Below are positions 1 to 8,514 of a stretch of 47,698 nt of DNA, piece after piece. Below the pieces are notes generated by a model. That model saw only the letters and a program-made list of their open reading frames with translations, was not told where the DNA came from and did no database searches. Each line of letters begins with the position of its first letter. Within the stretch, counting starts at the first letter, position 1. Source of the DNA: Verrucomicrobiota bacterium (GTDB lineage Bacteria > Verrucomicrobiota > Verrucomicrobiia > Chthoniobacterales > SZAS-18); assembly GCA_018240025.1 (NCBI GenBank), contig JAFEGM010000021.1:1-47698 (forward strand), given 5' to 3'. The translations under genes were made by a program, and so were the position numbers.

Positions 1-2993
1 TCGAAGGGCACGCCCAGCTCGTGCGCCACCACCTGCGCCACCTTGGTGTTCGGGCCCTGGCCCATCTCGGTGCCGCCGTGATTCACCTGCACGCTGCCGT
101 CGGCGTAGATGAGGACGAGCGCGCCGGCCTGGTTCAAGTGTCGCAGGGTGAAGGAAATGCCGAACTTCACCGGCGTGATGGCCAGGCCGCGCTTGGCGTG
201 GACCGAGCGTGCGTTCCAGACCGCCAACTCGGCGCGCCGATTGTCGAAATCGCTCGTCTGCTTCAGCTCGTGCCAGATGCGCTGGAGACGATTGTCGCCG
301 ATCTCCTGGCCGTAGTGCGTGGTGTTGGTCGGGCCGCTGCCGTGGTACAAATTCCGCTCACGCACGACCTCCGGCGGCAGGCCGCAGTTCCGTGCGACGT
401 GATCCATCACTTCCTCGATCACCAGCATGCCTTGCGGTCCGCCGAAGCCCCGGAAGGCCGTGTTCGAGGAGAGATGCGTTTTGCAGACCCGGCTCGCGGC
501 CGAGACCACCGGCAGATAGTAGGCATTGTCGAGGTGCAGGATGGCGCGATCGGCGATGGCGGTGGAGAGGTCGAGCGACCAGCCGCCGTCCGCGAAGAGC
601 TCGGCCTGCAGCGCACGAATTCGGCCGTCGCGATCGTGGGCGACCTGCCAGCGGGCGAGGAAAGGATGCCGCTTGCCGGTCAGCATCATGTCCTGGTCGC
701 GATTCAGCCAGACCCGCACGGCGCGTCCGGTGTGATGCGCGCCGAGCGCGGCCAGCGCGGCGAAGGTGTTGCCCTGGGTTTCCTTGCCGCCGAACCCGCC
801 GCCCATGCGCGGGCTTTGCACGATCACGAGATGCTTCGGCCGGTCGAGCACGTGGGCCACGATGGTCTGAATCTCCGTCGGGTGCTGGGTGGAGGAATGC
901 ACCAGCATCTCGCCGGGTTCCTCGCCCGGCTCGGCCCACGCGCATTGGCTTTCGAGATAGAAGTGCTCCTGCCCGCCGAAGCTGAACTCGCCCTGCAGCT
1001 GCTGCAGGCTGGCATCGGCGAACGCCGCCGTCGGATCGCCCCGGCGGATGCGGTGAAAATCGGTGTGGAAGCTGCCCTGCCGAACCGCTTCCGCGACCTG
1101 CAGAATGGCCGGCAGCGGCTCGTATTCGACCTCCACCGCGGCGGCGGCGGCGCGGCATTGCTCCGCGGTCTCGCCGATGACGAGGGCGACCGGATGTCCG
1201 TGGAACGAGACGAGATCCTCAGCGAGCAGAATTTCGTCATGGCGCACGGCGCCGACGTCGTTGAGCCCCGGGATGTCCTCGGCCAGCAGCACCGCATGGA
1301 TGCCGGGCAGCCCGCGCGCCTTGGTCGCGTCCCGCCGGAGAATGCGGGCGTGCGCGTGCGGCGAAGTGACGATCCACGTTTCCAGCATGCCGGCGCGCGC
1401 CTGCTGGTCGTCGACGTAGCGCGCCCGTCCGGTCACGTGGCCGCGGGCGCTCTCGTGCGGCTCGGGCCACTGCGCGAGGCCGGGCCAGGGATCGATGTTC
1501 TCGAGCGGCGTGCGGTCGAGCTCGGGCTCGCCTTCGCCGCGGAGGAACTTCCCGAAGAGATCGCCGATCAGGCCGGTGCGGTACGGTTGGCCGCCGCGCA
1601 CGTCGGTTAGCGGGGTGAACGCCCCCTCGAGCAGCGGTCGGATCCCCGGCAGGAGCGCTTCGTTCCAGATCCGGCCGAGCAGCCACGATTCCGCGGCGGT
1701 CGCCCGCTTCGGCGTGGCGGCGACGCCGCCGTAGGCGAGGCGGGTGTGCTGGACGACTCCGGTCGCATCGACCTCCACGCAAAAGACGCCGGCCACCGTG
1801 CTGATGTCCATCTCGCGGCGGCGCGAGACCTTGCAGCTCCGGACCTGGCGGACCGCGCCGACGTTCCGCGGGCCGCGGGGGACCTCCACGCGCAGGAGGA
1901 GTTCGTTGGGGCGGAGCGCGGTCTTCCGGTAATCGAGGAAGAAGTCGGCGATGGGCAGCGTGCGCTCGCCGGCCGGCGAAACGAGCACCAGCGTGGCGTC
2001 GAGCGCGAGAAAGGCCGGCGCGAGATCGCCAATGGGCGAGGCGGTGCAGAGGTTGCCGCCGATGGTGGCGCGACTGCGGATCTGACGGGAGCCGAACCAG
2101 CGCAGGATGTTGCGCAGGACCGAGCGGGGATCGCTCCAGGCGGGAGCGGGATCGGCCGCGAGATGTTCGTCCAGCTGGGTCAGCGTCAGGCCGCCGCCGA
2201 GGTGCAGCGCGTCGGCCGTGCGCTCGAACCGGCGCAACTCCCCCAGCCCCTCCAGCGAAATGAGCACGGGGAAGCGCTGGAATTTCTTGGTCACGAAGAG
2301 CGAGAGCTCCGTACCGCCAGCCACCAGCCGCGCCTCCGGGTGCTGCGCGCGAAGGGCGAAAAACTCCGCCAGCGAGGCGGGGCGATAGAAGCGCTCGCCA
2401 GCGCCGGCAAATTCCAAAGCCGTCAGCTCGGCCGGAGCCTCCGCCGGTGCGCTGGGCGGCCGCTTGGCGAAGGCGCGCGATGCCGCGTCGCGGATGGGCC
2501 GGTAGCCAGTGCAGCGGCAGAGATTGCCCGCCAGCTGGTCGTCGAGCTGCCAGCGTTCCTGCAGATCGGGACGCTGCCAGCCCTCGAAGGCGGAGACGAC
2601 GAACCCCGGTGTGCAGTAGCCGCACTGCGAGGCGTGGCAGTGGGCGAAGCACTTCTGGACCGGGTGCAGCTGGCCGCCTTGTTCCAAGCCCTCGACCGTG
2701 ACCAGTTCGCGCCCGGCGGCCATGGGCAGGAGGACTAGGCAGCTGTTGACCGCCCGGTAGGTCGGTCGGCCGTGGGCATCGCGCTCCACCCAGGCGACCG
2801 TACAGGCGCCGCAATCGCCTTCCGCGCAGCCTTCCTTGGTGCCGACCCGACCCGTGCTGCGCAGCCAATTCAGCAGCGTCGTATTGGGAGACGTCTCCGG
2901 GCCGATGCACACCTGCTGGCCGTTGAGGGAGAACGAAAATCCGGGGGAGGAGGCGGTCAGGGAGGACATCTTGGGGGAACGCGGACCGTTCAT
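1..2993 (-). CDS. xdh: Xanthine dehydrogenase, single-chain (fused Fe-S/FAD/Mo subunits), 3' end outside window
   Basis: Oxidises hypoxanthine and xanthine in purine breakdown. The frame is open for 997 codons and leaves the window before its stop. Residues C56, C61, C64 and C85 form the plant-type [2Fe-2S] site; C124, C127, C159 and C161 form the second cluster (CxxC...CxC). An FAD-binding domain follows (about 200-460). A linker near residue 458 then runs straight into the molybdopterin domain with no stop. Active-site residues are present: E738 in the GGGFGGKE motif and R816 match bovine E802 and R880, and R848 in SNTAFRGFGG matches R912, all at the same spacing. The later catalytic Glu would lie beyond the edge. 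Bacterial enzymes are usually two chains (XdhA/XdhB), so the fusion is eukaryote-like. The start ATG at 2993 has no clear ribosome site; an in-frame ATG at 2969 is possible. The family is secure; the substrate is inferred from these residues. Confidence 0.93.
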   Translation of the reverse strand, partial: MNGPRSPKMSSLTASSPGFSFSLNGQQVCIGPETSPNTTLLNWLRSTGRVGTKEGCAEGDCGACTVAWVERDAHGRPTYRAVNSCLVLLPMAAGRELVTVEGLEQGGQLHPVQKCFAHCHASQCGYCTPGFVVSAFEGWQRPDLQERWQLDDQLAGNLCRCTGYRPIRDAASRAFAKRPPSAPAEAPAELTALEFAGAGERFYRPASLAEFFALRAQHPEARLVAGGTELSLFVTKKFQRFPVLISLEGLGELRRFERTADALHLGGGLTLTQLDEHLAADPAPAWSDPRSVLRNILRWFGSRQIRSRATIGGNLCTASPIGDLAPAFLALDATLVLVSPAGERTLPIADFFLDYRKTALRPNELLLRVEVPRGPRNVGAVRQVRSCKVSRRREMDISTVAGVFCVEVDATGVVQHTRLAYGGVAATPKRATAAESWLLGRIWNEALLPGIRPLLEGAFTPLTDVRGGQPYRTGLIGDLFGKFLRGEGEPELDRTPLENIDPWPGLAQWPEPHESARGHVTGRARYVDDQQARAGMLETWIVTSPHAHARILRRDATKARGLPGIHAVLLAEDIPGLNDVGAVRHDEILLAEDLVSFHGHPVALVIGETAEQCRAAAAAVEVEYEPLPAILQVAEAVRQGSFHTDFHRIRRGDPTAAFADASLQQLQGEFSFGGQEHFYLESQCAWAEPGEEPGEMLVHSSTQHPTEIQTIVAHVLDRPKHLVIVQSPRMGGGFGGKETQGNTFAALAALGAHHTGRAVRVWLNRDQDMMLTGKRHPFLARWQVAHDRDGRIRALQAELFADGGWSLDLSTAIADRAILHLDNAYYLPVVSAASRVCKTHLSSNTAFRGFGGPQGMLVIEEVMDHVARNCGLPPEVVRERNLYHGSGPTNTTHYGQEIGDNRLQRIWHELKQTSDFDNRRAELAVWNARSVHAKRGLAITPVKFGISFTLRHLNQAGALVLIYADGSVQVNHGGTEMGQGPNTKVAQVVAHELGVPF

Positions 2994-3400
2994 TGAAGCC
3001 GATTCCGCGCCGGTCTTTGAAGGCGAAAATCCGGCTTTCGGAAAGCCGGCGAAGGCCTTTTGGCCGAAAAGCGGTCGCCGCCCGAAATAGGACGGCGGAT
3101 CGCGCGCCGGCTCGGATGCGGCCGCTGGAGGTGGGGTGCGGGCGAACCGTGCCCATCGCCTAGGTTTGGGAAAGCACGGAGCAGACCAAGTCGGCGGCGT
3201 TCGCCCAGAACGGACTGCTGCCTATCACTCATGCTCTCTGACGCGCTCTTCCAGCACGTCTCGTCTCCGGTCTTCCCTGTCTCTCGTCTCCTCCCGTTTC
3301 CCCGTACCATTCCCTCGCCACGCGGGCCGCACTCGGAGAGGGCGGACTACGTTCCCGTCTCCCGTCTCCAGTCTCCGATCTTCCGCTTCACACAACGCCC
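2994..3400. other. Intergenic region upstream of xdh
   Basis: About 400 bases lie between the xdh start and the terminator of the next minus-strand gene. I see no convincing gene: open frames here have no recognisable composition and cross repeats. The right half holds a pyrimidine-rich stretch (from about 3258), a REP-like palindrome and four heptamer units. Any xdh promoter should lie here, but no clear -35/-10 pair was recognised. Confidence 0.6.
3327..3377. repeat. REP-like palindrome plus short heptamer array
   Basis: An imperfect palindrome at 3327-3346 (CCGCACTC, GGA, then GAGGGCGG with one mismatch) is followed by CTAC, so on the minus strand it reads GTAG then the hairpin. From 3354 there are two CCCGTCT units, one CCAGTCT and a broken unit. 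The same palindrome and heptamers recur near 23285-23493, and the heptamers recur at 46639-46694. Confidence 0.75.
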
Positions 3401-3433
3401 AAAAAGAAAGCCGCCCGCTGGCAGGCGGGCGGC
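3401..3433 (-). terminator. Rho-independent terminator of the AT-hook gene
   Basis: On the minus strand a 9-bp perfect stem, GCCGCCCGC against GCGGGCGGC (3425-3433 and 3410-3418) with a 6-nt loop, is followed by TTTCTTTTT. It lies about 30 bases after the stop of the minus-strand gene at 3466-4284. Confidence 0.85.
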
Positions 3434-3465
3434 TCTGAAAAGAGGGAGGGTGGAAGCGGGGTCGC

Positions 3466-4284
3466 TCAGGCGGCGACCGCCTTCTTCGGACGACCGCGGC
3501 CGCGGCCGGCCTTCTTGCGGGGACGGCCGGTTTCGCCGTGGATCGTGTGCGGATGCGCCAGATCGATCAGATGGAAGCGCGCGCCGATGACCGCGTGGTG
3601 GCCGTCGACGGTGCCCATGATCTTCTCCACGCTGAAGCGCAGATCGGTGAACTTCTGGACCATGCTGACCGCGGAGAGCAGCACCATGTTCCAGAGATTG
3701 CTGGTGATCTTCAGGCTTGGCGGGATGCGGCCATGCGGGAAGAGGATGTTCTTCAGGTTCTCGATGGTCGTCTCGACCGGCCACTTATCCTGCTTGGACA
3801 GGAAGTTGTAGAGCGGACGGGTGTATTTGCCGGGCAGACGGAGCTGATTGAACAGGTCGTCGGCCTCGAACTCGTTGCGGAGGGTCGGCAGGAGCGAGAG
3901 CAGCACCGGGGTCAGGGTGACCACGATGTCGTTCATGCCGGACTTCTCCCAGTACACACTGGAGGCGAGGAGTGTACGGACGCCGGGGTTCTTGGCCCAG
4001 CCGCCCGCGCCCTTGGCCGGGCGATGGCCGGCAAACGGCAGATAATACTCCACCTGGAGCAGAATCTGTACGATCTTCGGGCGGTCCTTCTGGGGAATGC
4101 CCAGAGCGGCCAGATTGACCCGCGCTTCAGCGGTGACGGGGTCGGCGAGGCGAAAGACTTCGCCGACGACCTTCGAGACGATGGCGAACATCGCGTGTTT
4201 CTGGCCGGCGCCGCCCATGCCGCGCCAGCGGTGAGAGACAAGGAGGTGGGCCGTGCTGCGGTCGATGCGTTCGGTGAGGTTCAT
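3466..4284 (-). CDS. Hypothetical protein with C-terminal AT-hook
   Basis: A 272-residue protein that I do not recognise as a named family. Most of it looks like a soluble alpha/beta protein with no signal peptide or membrane segment. The last 20 residues are strongly basic and contain GRPRKK and RGRGRPKK (about 261-268), the GRP core of an AT-hook, which inserts into the minor groove of AT-rich DNA. It is transcribed away from the secretion-like operon across the most AT-rich stretch in the window and has its own terminator. It could be a DNA-binding regulator or nucleoid-type protein for that control region, or a remnant plasmid replication or maintenance protein. Codon usage matches its neighbours. 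The gene is confident; the function is open. Confidence 0.8.
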   Translation of the reverse strand: MNLTERIDRSTAHLLVSHRWRGMGGAGQKHAMFAIVSKVVGEVFRLADPVTAEARVNLAALGIPQKDRPKIVQILLQVEYYLPFAGHRPAKGAGGWAKNPGVRTLLASSVYWEKSGMNDIVVTLTPVLLSLLPTLRNEFEADDLFNQLRLPGKYTRPLYNFLSKQDKWPVETTIENLKNILFPHGRIPPSLKITSNLWNMVLLSAVSMVQKFTDLRFSVEKIMGTVDGHHAVIGARFHLIDLAHPHTIHGETGRPRKKAGRGRGRPKKAVAA

Positions 4285-4631
4285 TTTTTCAGGGTTGGTG
4301 CGAGGGCTTCAAGGCAAACATAGCAGGTGAGTGACCGAGATAGCCGGTATTCGCAATATATTTACTCAGGGGTTCAGACGGGGAGCACAAAACTACTGAC
4401 CTATGCCGGCCAAAAAAAGACTTCGGCCGACACTCGCTATGACGCCGGTTTTTTGCGGAAAAGCAAGCGGAAATATCAAGGGGTTCGGTACTTATCCAAA
4501 TTTTCATTTTCGGGAAAACCTTTGTTGCTGTGTCTATTTTAGTGTGATTGGATAAGACATTCGGATTTCCTCACAGCTAAAAATCTTTTTCGGCGGAAAT
4601 CCGAGTCCGTCGGACGCCAAAAATATTCCGT
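4285..4631. promoter_or_regulatory. AT-rich divergent control region between AT-hook gene and VirB-like operon
   Basis: This 347-base space is clearly richer in A and T than anything around it and must contain the promoters of both divergent units. It holds a perfect 10-bp inverted repeat, TCGGATTTCC at 4561-4570 and GGAAATCCGA at 4595-4604, directly followed by a short dyad GTCCG-T-CGGAC (4605-4615), just upstream of the first operon gene. A TATATT-type box near 4358-4363 could serve the minus-strand gene. I could not fix a good -35/-10 pair. An AT-hook protein encoded next door is a natural candidate to bind here (inference). Confidence 0.5.
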
Positions 4632-5021
4632 ATGAACACGCCTCAACGCACCTCGCCGGTATCGACCCGTTTTCGGGCCCATCAAAGGATGAATTTCCTC
4701 CGCGCTACGCTCCCAGCTGCGCTGCTGGCTGCCACGCAATCGCCGCTGTTGGCCGCCGGGACGCGCCTGCTGGCGCAGGCCGGCGCCCAGAACCTGCAGA
4801 CCATGTTCTCGAAGCTCCTCTTCCTGGTCATGACGGTGGGGCTCGTGTTCGGCGTCATCAAGGTCATCCAGGGTGCCATCGCCCTGACCCAGGGTGAGTC
4901 CGGCTGGGGCCAGATCATTGGCGGATCCATGATCGCGGCCGCCCCCACCATCATGTTCTTCGCCTTCGAGGCCGGAGGGGTCGCGGATGTCGCCATCCAG
5001 CCGAAGGACATCAAGAGGTAG
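4632..5021 (+). CDS. VirB2/TrbC-like pilin
   Basis: Small 129-residue membrane protein at the head of the operon. A long hydrophobic leader (around residues 20-42, ending near LLAAG) is followed by two membrane segments (about 58-82 and 96-118) with a short polar loop, the layout of VirB2/TrbC pilins, which form the extracellular filament of type IV secretion systems. An internal ATG at 4689 (residue 20) would give a more typical signal peptide and may be the true start. The next gene follows after 23 bases and looks like VirB3, then VirB4, which is the standard order and supports the call. Sequence identity alone would be weak. Confidence 0.7.
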   Translation: MNTPQRTSPVSTRFRAHQRMNFLRATLPAALLAATQSPLLAAGTRLLAQAGAQNLQTMFSKLLFLVMTVGLVFGVIKVIQGAIALTQGESGWGQIIGGSMIAAAPTIMFFAFEAGGVADVAIQPKDIKR

Positions 5022-5044
5022 GCCGCGGCCGCCCCTGCGACGTC

Positions 5045-5401
5045 ATGCCTGAAGACGATCAAGTGCGTCTGCTCCGCTTCCCGGCCGCCCCTGGTGACGG
5101 ACGCGGCGGAGAGATCCTCGGCCTCCCCGGTCGCATCTGGATGCTTCCTCTGGCCGGGCTGCTCCTGACTCTGTTTCTGCTCACCGTCGGCGGCTGGTCG
5201 CCTCCGGCAGCTGCCGTGCCTTTCGGCGCGACTGGGCTGTTCACCTGGTTCTTCTTCCATCAGCGTCCGCCCCGTTTCCTGGAGGACTGGTGGTCCTCCC
5301 GCCTGCTCGGCCCGCACGCCGAGCTCTCGGCCGCCCGGGTCCGGGCGGCGCGGCGCGATTTCCACCCCTACCGACGCGGTTCCGCGGATTCCCGGCCATG
5401 A
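5045..5401 (+). CDS. VirB3/TrbD-like inner-membrane protein
   Basis: 118 residues with a hydrophobic hairpin (about 33-50 and 57-70), then a charged C-terminal region with FHQRPPRFLEDW, as in VirB3/TrbD proteins that anchor the VirB4 ATPase to the inner membrane. Its stop overlaps the start of the VirB4-like gene by four bases (ATGA at 5398-5401), so the two are probably translationally coupled. The family is identified mainly from size, membrane layout and position between VirB2- and VirB4-like genes. Confidence 0.68.
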   Translation: MPEDDQVRLLRFPAAPGDGRGGEILGLPGRIWMLPLAGLLLTLFLLTVGGWSPPAAAVPFGATGLFTWFFFHQRPPRFLEDWWSSRLLGPHAELSAARVRAARRDFHPYRRGSADSRP

Positions 5402-8175
5402 TCCGACAGCAACTGCTGCCCGACGGCTACTTTCTGGGTGACGTGCTCTTCTGGGGCTCCGCGACCGGTCCCGACGCCGTCTTCTCGCGGGGATTCGACC
5501 TCTCGGTGCCGGATCTGGCCACGCTCGGCACTGCGGCGCGAAATGACTGGCACGAGGGCTGGCAGGCATTCCTCAGCGGGCTGGCGCCGGACCATGCGCT
5601 CCAGGTTCAGTTCGCTCCGACCAGCGACTATCGCCTCGAGCTCGAGCGCTACGAACTCGCCTATGCCGAAGAAGCGGCCGGCCCGTGGAGCCACTTCGTC
5701 CGCCAGCAGCGGGCCGAAGGTCTCCGCGCCGCCATGCAGGCTGGGTCGCTCCGGCGCGAGCGCCTCACGCTCTGGGTCGGGCGCCGGGCGGGGCCAGGCC
5801 TGGCGCGGTTCGCCCCGGCCGCTCAGATTCAGGCTGCGGCCGAAGCCATCGGCTGCGCGCTCGCTGAACGGGTACAGGCGCTGACGATGCATCTGCCCGC
5901 CGGCAGTCGCGCCACTCCGCTCGATGCGGCTGGGCATTACCGCGAACTCCGCCGCTTCTTCGCGCCGGGGCTCCCACCGGAGCAGATCGAGGGCGAGGTC
6001 TTCGATCCCTTCGACACGGTCCTCGGCCAATGCCTCAGCAGCGACGTCGGCTCCTCGCGTCTGCGCGACGGCGAGGTCTGCCTGCGGCCCGACGGTCGAC
6101 CGCATGCCTTTCTCGTCGTGACCGGCTGGCCGGTGGAATTTCGTCCCGGGCTGATGCTGCCGCTGCTGCGCGCGCCGCTGACCGACTACCGCATCACGCA
6201 GCTGTTCCTGCCGGTCGATCCGGCGGCAGAGCTGCGCCAGGCGGAGAAGGATCTCGATCGCCTCGCCCGGCAGATGCGCGGTGGCGCACAGAATCTCGAA
6301 ACGCCGCACGAGCACGCCCGGCAACGCGTGCTGGCGTTGCAGGAGGGCCGGACCCTGCCCCTGCGCTCGCTGACGGTGGCCACCGTCTGGGCTCCGACCG
6401 CGCAGGAACTCTCCGCCCGGCTGGCGACCCTGCGAACCTCCCTCGGGGCTCTCCAGGGCGCCCGGCATCACGTGGCCAGCGAGCCGTCGCAGGCGCTCCG
6501 CATTTACGAGGAGACCTTCCCGGGCCGCGTCTCCGGACGGGTGCGCGACTGGGATCTGGCCGATTCCTCCGAGCGTCTGGCCTCGTGGGTCTGCGCCGGC
6601 AACACCGCCACCGGCGACCTCGCCGTGGCCGAAGCGATCTACGAAACCGACCAGGGCGGCTTGGCGGGCGTGGCGCTGTTTCGCGGCGGCCAGCCCCAGC
6701 ATTTCCTCGCCCTCGGCGGCCAGGGCAGCGGCAAATCCATCTTCCTTTTCGATCTCCTCTCGCAGGCCTGGCCGTCGCTCGGCTTTTGCATCATCATCGA
6801 CGAAGGCCGGTCATACGAAGCGTTCGTCCAGCTGCAGGGCGGAGTGACCCTGATGCCGCATCCGGAAGCGGATGATTTCTGCCTCAATCCGCTCGATCCG
6901 CAGGGGCTGCCGATGAGCGAAGCGGTCGTGGCCGCGGCCATCGGGCTGACTTCGAAGATGGCGCGCGTGCCGGCCGGTGAGGCGGGCGCCGTCGACCGCG
7001 CGCTGCTCGAACGGGCGCTGCAGGAGGTGCTCGATGGCGTGGCGGCGGATGCCTGGACGGACGACGAGGCCGGCCAGCTGGATGCCCTGGCGGAGGCGCG
7101 CTTGATCGAATGGTGGCAACCCGAGGCCTGCCGGCGCGCCGGTGAAAACCTGAGCTTCATCGATGCGTGGCTCGATTTGCGCGAAGTGGCCGCGAGCGAT
7201 CCCGAGTGGGCCACACAGGCCCTGGCTTCGTTCCGCGCGGACGAGCAGGGGCTGCTCAGCTTTCTGCACACCGCGGAAGGCCGCCGGCTGGCCCGCAATC
7301 TCACCCTCGGACGCCTGGCCTCGGCGGATCAGCCGACGCTCAGCGTGCTGGCGGCCGCGCTCGAAGACCTCGAGGGCGATGCCCTGCAGCAGGCCCGCGC
7401 CCGCGAACTCGCCGCGCGCCTGCAGCCGTGGTGCCGCGGCGGCCGCTACGGGGCGCTCTTCGATGGTCCCACCACGCTCGACCTCTCGGCGCAGCGGCTC
7501 GTGTATTTCGAACTCTCGCGCATCGGCCGCAGTGCCGAGGAGCTGAAGGACGTGCTGTTCTACTTCCTCTCCGAATTCTCGCGGCGCGAAATCCTGCGGC
7601 GTCCGCGGGCCCAGGGGAAGCTGCTGCTCATGGACGAGCTGGCCCGGGCCTCGAAGAATGCCGAGGGCATGGCATTGGCGGGAGAGTCCGTCGAGCAGCT
7701 GCGCAAATACGGCTGCTGCTTCGGCGGTGTCTTCCAGTCGCCCAGCCAGATCGATGCCGTCCTCGGCCTCTCCTCGCTGCGCGAGAACCTCAAGCAGTGG
7801 TTCCTGCTCAAGCAGCTCACCGCCGAGGCCGCGGCCAAGCTCTCCGCCATGGTCGGTCTGACCGACCAGGCGCGGGCGCGGCTGACCCAGTTCCCCGCGC
7901 CGGAGCATCAGCCGGCGGAATCCCGCGCTGCCTTCGTGCTGCACGCCCGGCGCGGCGGCGCCCGCCTCGAGACCAATACGCTGCGGGTGCGCGTCTCGGA
8001 AGAGGTGCTCTATGCCGGCGAATCGAGCGGCGAAGTTTTCGATCGGCGACGCGCCGCGCTGGCCGCGCACGACGACCCGGTCGAGGCGATCCGCGCTGAG
8101 GTCATCTATCGCCAGGCCGGCCTGCCGCCAGCGCCGGCCGCCCGCCCGACTCTGCCGGCCTTGCCCACCGTATGA
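5398..8175 (+). CDS. VirB4/TrbE-type conjugation ATPase
   Basis: 925-residue cytoplasmic ATPase that powers pilus assembly and substrate transfer in type IV secretion. Walker A is GQGSGKS at residues 441-447; Walker B is LLLMDE at 742-747. The N-terminal half carries the family's CagE/TrbE region (about 170-400). I chose the ATG at 5398 because it overlaps the upstream stop in an ATGA and gives a normal family length; the frame is also open further upstream. It ends in another ATGA overlap with the following lipoprotein gene. All key motifs are intact, so this looks like a working enzyme and is the firmest marker of the operon's identity. Confidence 0.92.
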   Translation: MIRQQLLPDGYFLGDVLFWGSATGPDAVFSRGFDLSVPDLATLGTAARNDWHEGWQAFLSGLAPDHALQVQFAPTSDYRLELERYELAYAEEAAGPWSHFVRQQRAEGLRAAMQAGSLRRERLTLWVGRRAGPGLARFAPAAQIQAAAEAIGCALAERVQALTMHLPAGSRATPLDAAGHYRELRRFFAPGLPPEQIEGEVFDPFDTVLGQCLSSDVGSSRLRDGEVCLRPDGRPHAFLVVTGWPVEFRPGLMLPLLRAPLTDYRITQLFLPVDPAAELRQAEKDLDRLARQMRGGAQNLETPHEHARQRVLALQEGRTLPLRSLTVATVWAPTAQELSARLATLRTSLGALQGARHHVASEPSQALRIYEETFPGRVSGRVRDWDLADSSERLASWVCAGNTATGDLAVAEAIYETDQGGLAGVALFRGGQPQHFLALGGQGSGKSIFLFDLLSQAWPSLGFCIIIDEGRSYEAFVQLQGGVTLMPHPEADDFCLNPLDPQGLPMSEAVVAAAIGLTSKMARVPAGEAGAVDRALLERALQEVLDGVAADAWTDDEAGQLDALAEARLIEWWQPEACRRAGENLSFIDAWLDLREVAASDPEWATQALASFRADEQGLLSFLHTAEGRRLARNLTLGRLASADQPTLSVLAAALEDLEGDALQQARARELAARLQPWCRGGRYGALFDGPTTLDLSAQRLVYFELSRIGRSAEELKDVLFYFLSEFSRREILRRPRAQGKLLLMDELARASKNAEGMALAGESVEQLRKYGCCFGGVFQSPSQIDAVLGLSSLRENLKQWFLLKQLTAEAAAKLSAMVGLTDQARARLTQFPAPEHQPAESRAAFVLHARRGGARLETNTLRVRVSEEVLYAGESSGEVFDRRRAALAAHDDPVEAIRAEVIYRQAGLPPAPAARPTLPALPTV

Positions 8176-8474
8176 AATCGATTTCCCTCACACTACTCGC
8201 TCTCGCGCTCTCCGCCTGCTCGCAAACCCCTGCCGAATGGGCCGAGCGCGGCGACGGCCGCCTCGTCCGCAACGGCAACTACCGCCTGGGCTACCTGCAG
8301 GCCCAGAGCGACGCCATCAAGCGCGAATACTGGCGTCGGCAGGAGGCGGAGCGCGGCGCTCCGTCCGCGGAGGAGCAGGGCCGGACGGTCTACTACACGC
8401 TCCCCGGACCGCGCGAGACCGCCGATGGCGTCACCCTCGCGCCGCACACGATCACCGTGCCGATCGTGGAGTAG
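8172..8474 (+). CDS. Small lipoprotein (TrbK/VirB7-position)
   Basis: 100-residue lipoprotein. The signal peptide ends in the lipobox LSAC with the acylated Cys at residue 16. The mature part is polar and charged with no recognised domain. It overlaps the VirB4-like stop by four bases. In Trb- and VirB-type operons a small lipoprotein (TrbK, entry exclusion, or VirB7, outer-membrane pore) sits in this neighbourhood; position and size fit either role, but the sequence does not decide between them. Confidence 0.78.
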   Translation: MKSISLTLLALALSACSQTPAEWAERGDGRLVRNGNYRLGYLQAQSDAIKREYWRRQEAERGAPSAEEQGRTVYYTLPGPRETADGVTLAPHTITVPIVE

Positions 8475-8514
8475 GCGCACGGAATTTCAACCGAACACCC
8501 CAGCACGCGCACCC

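Noticed and set aside
21..1610. 529-codon open frame on the plus strand
   Set aside because: Antisense shadow of the xanthine dehydrogenase gene.
1237..3156. 639-codon open frame on the minus strand
   Set aside because: Same strand as xanthine dehydrogenase but a different frame; Arg/Pro/Ala-rich and without motifs.
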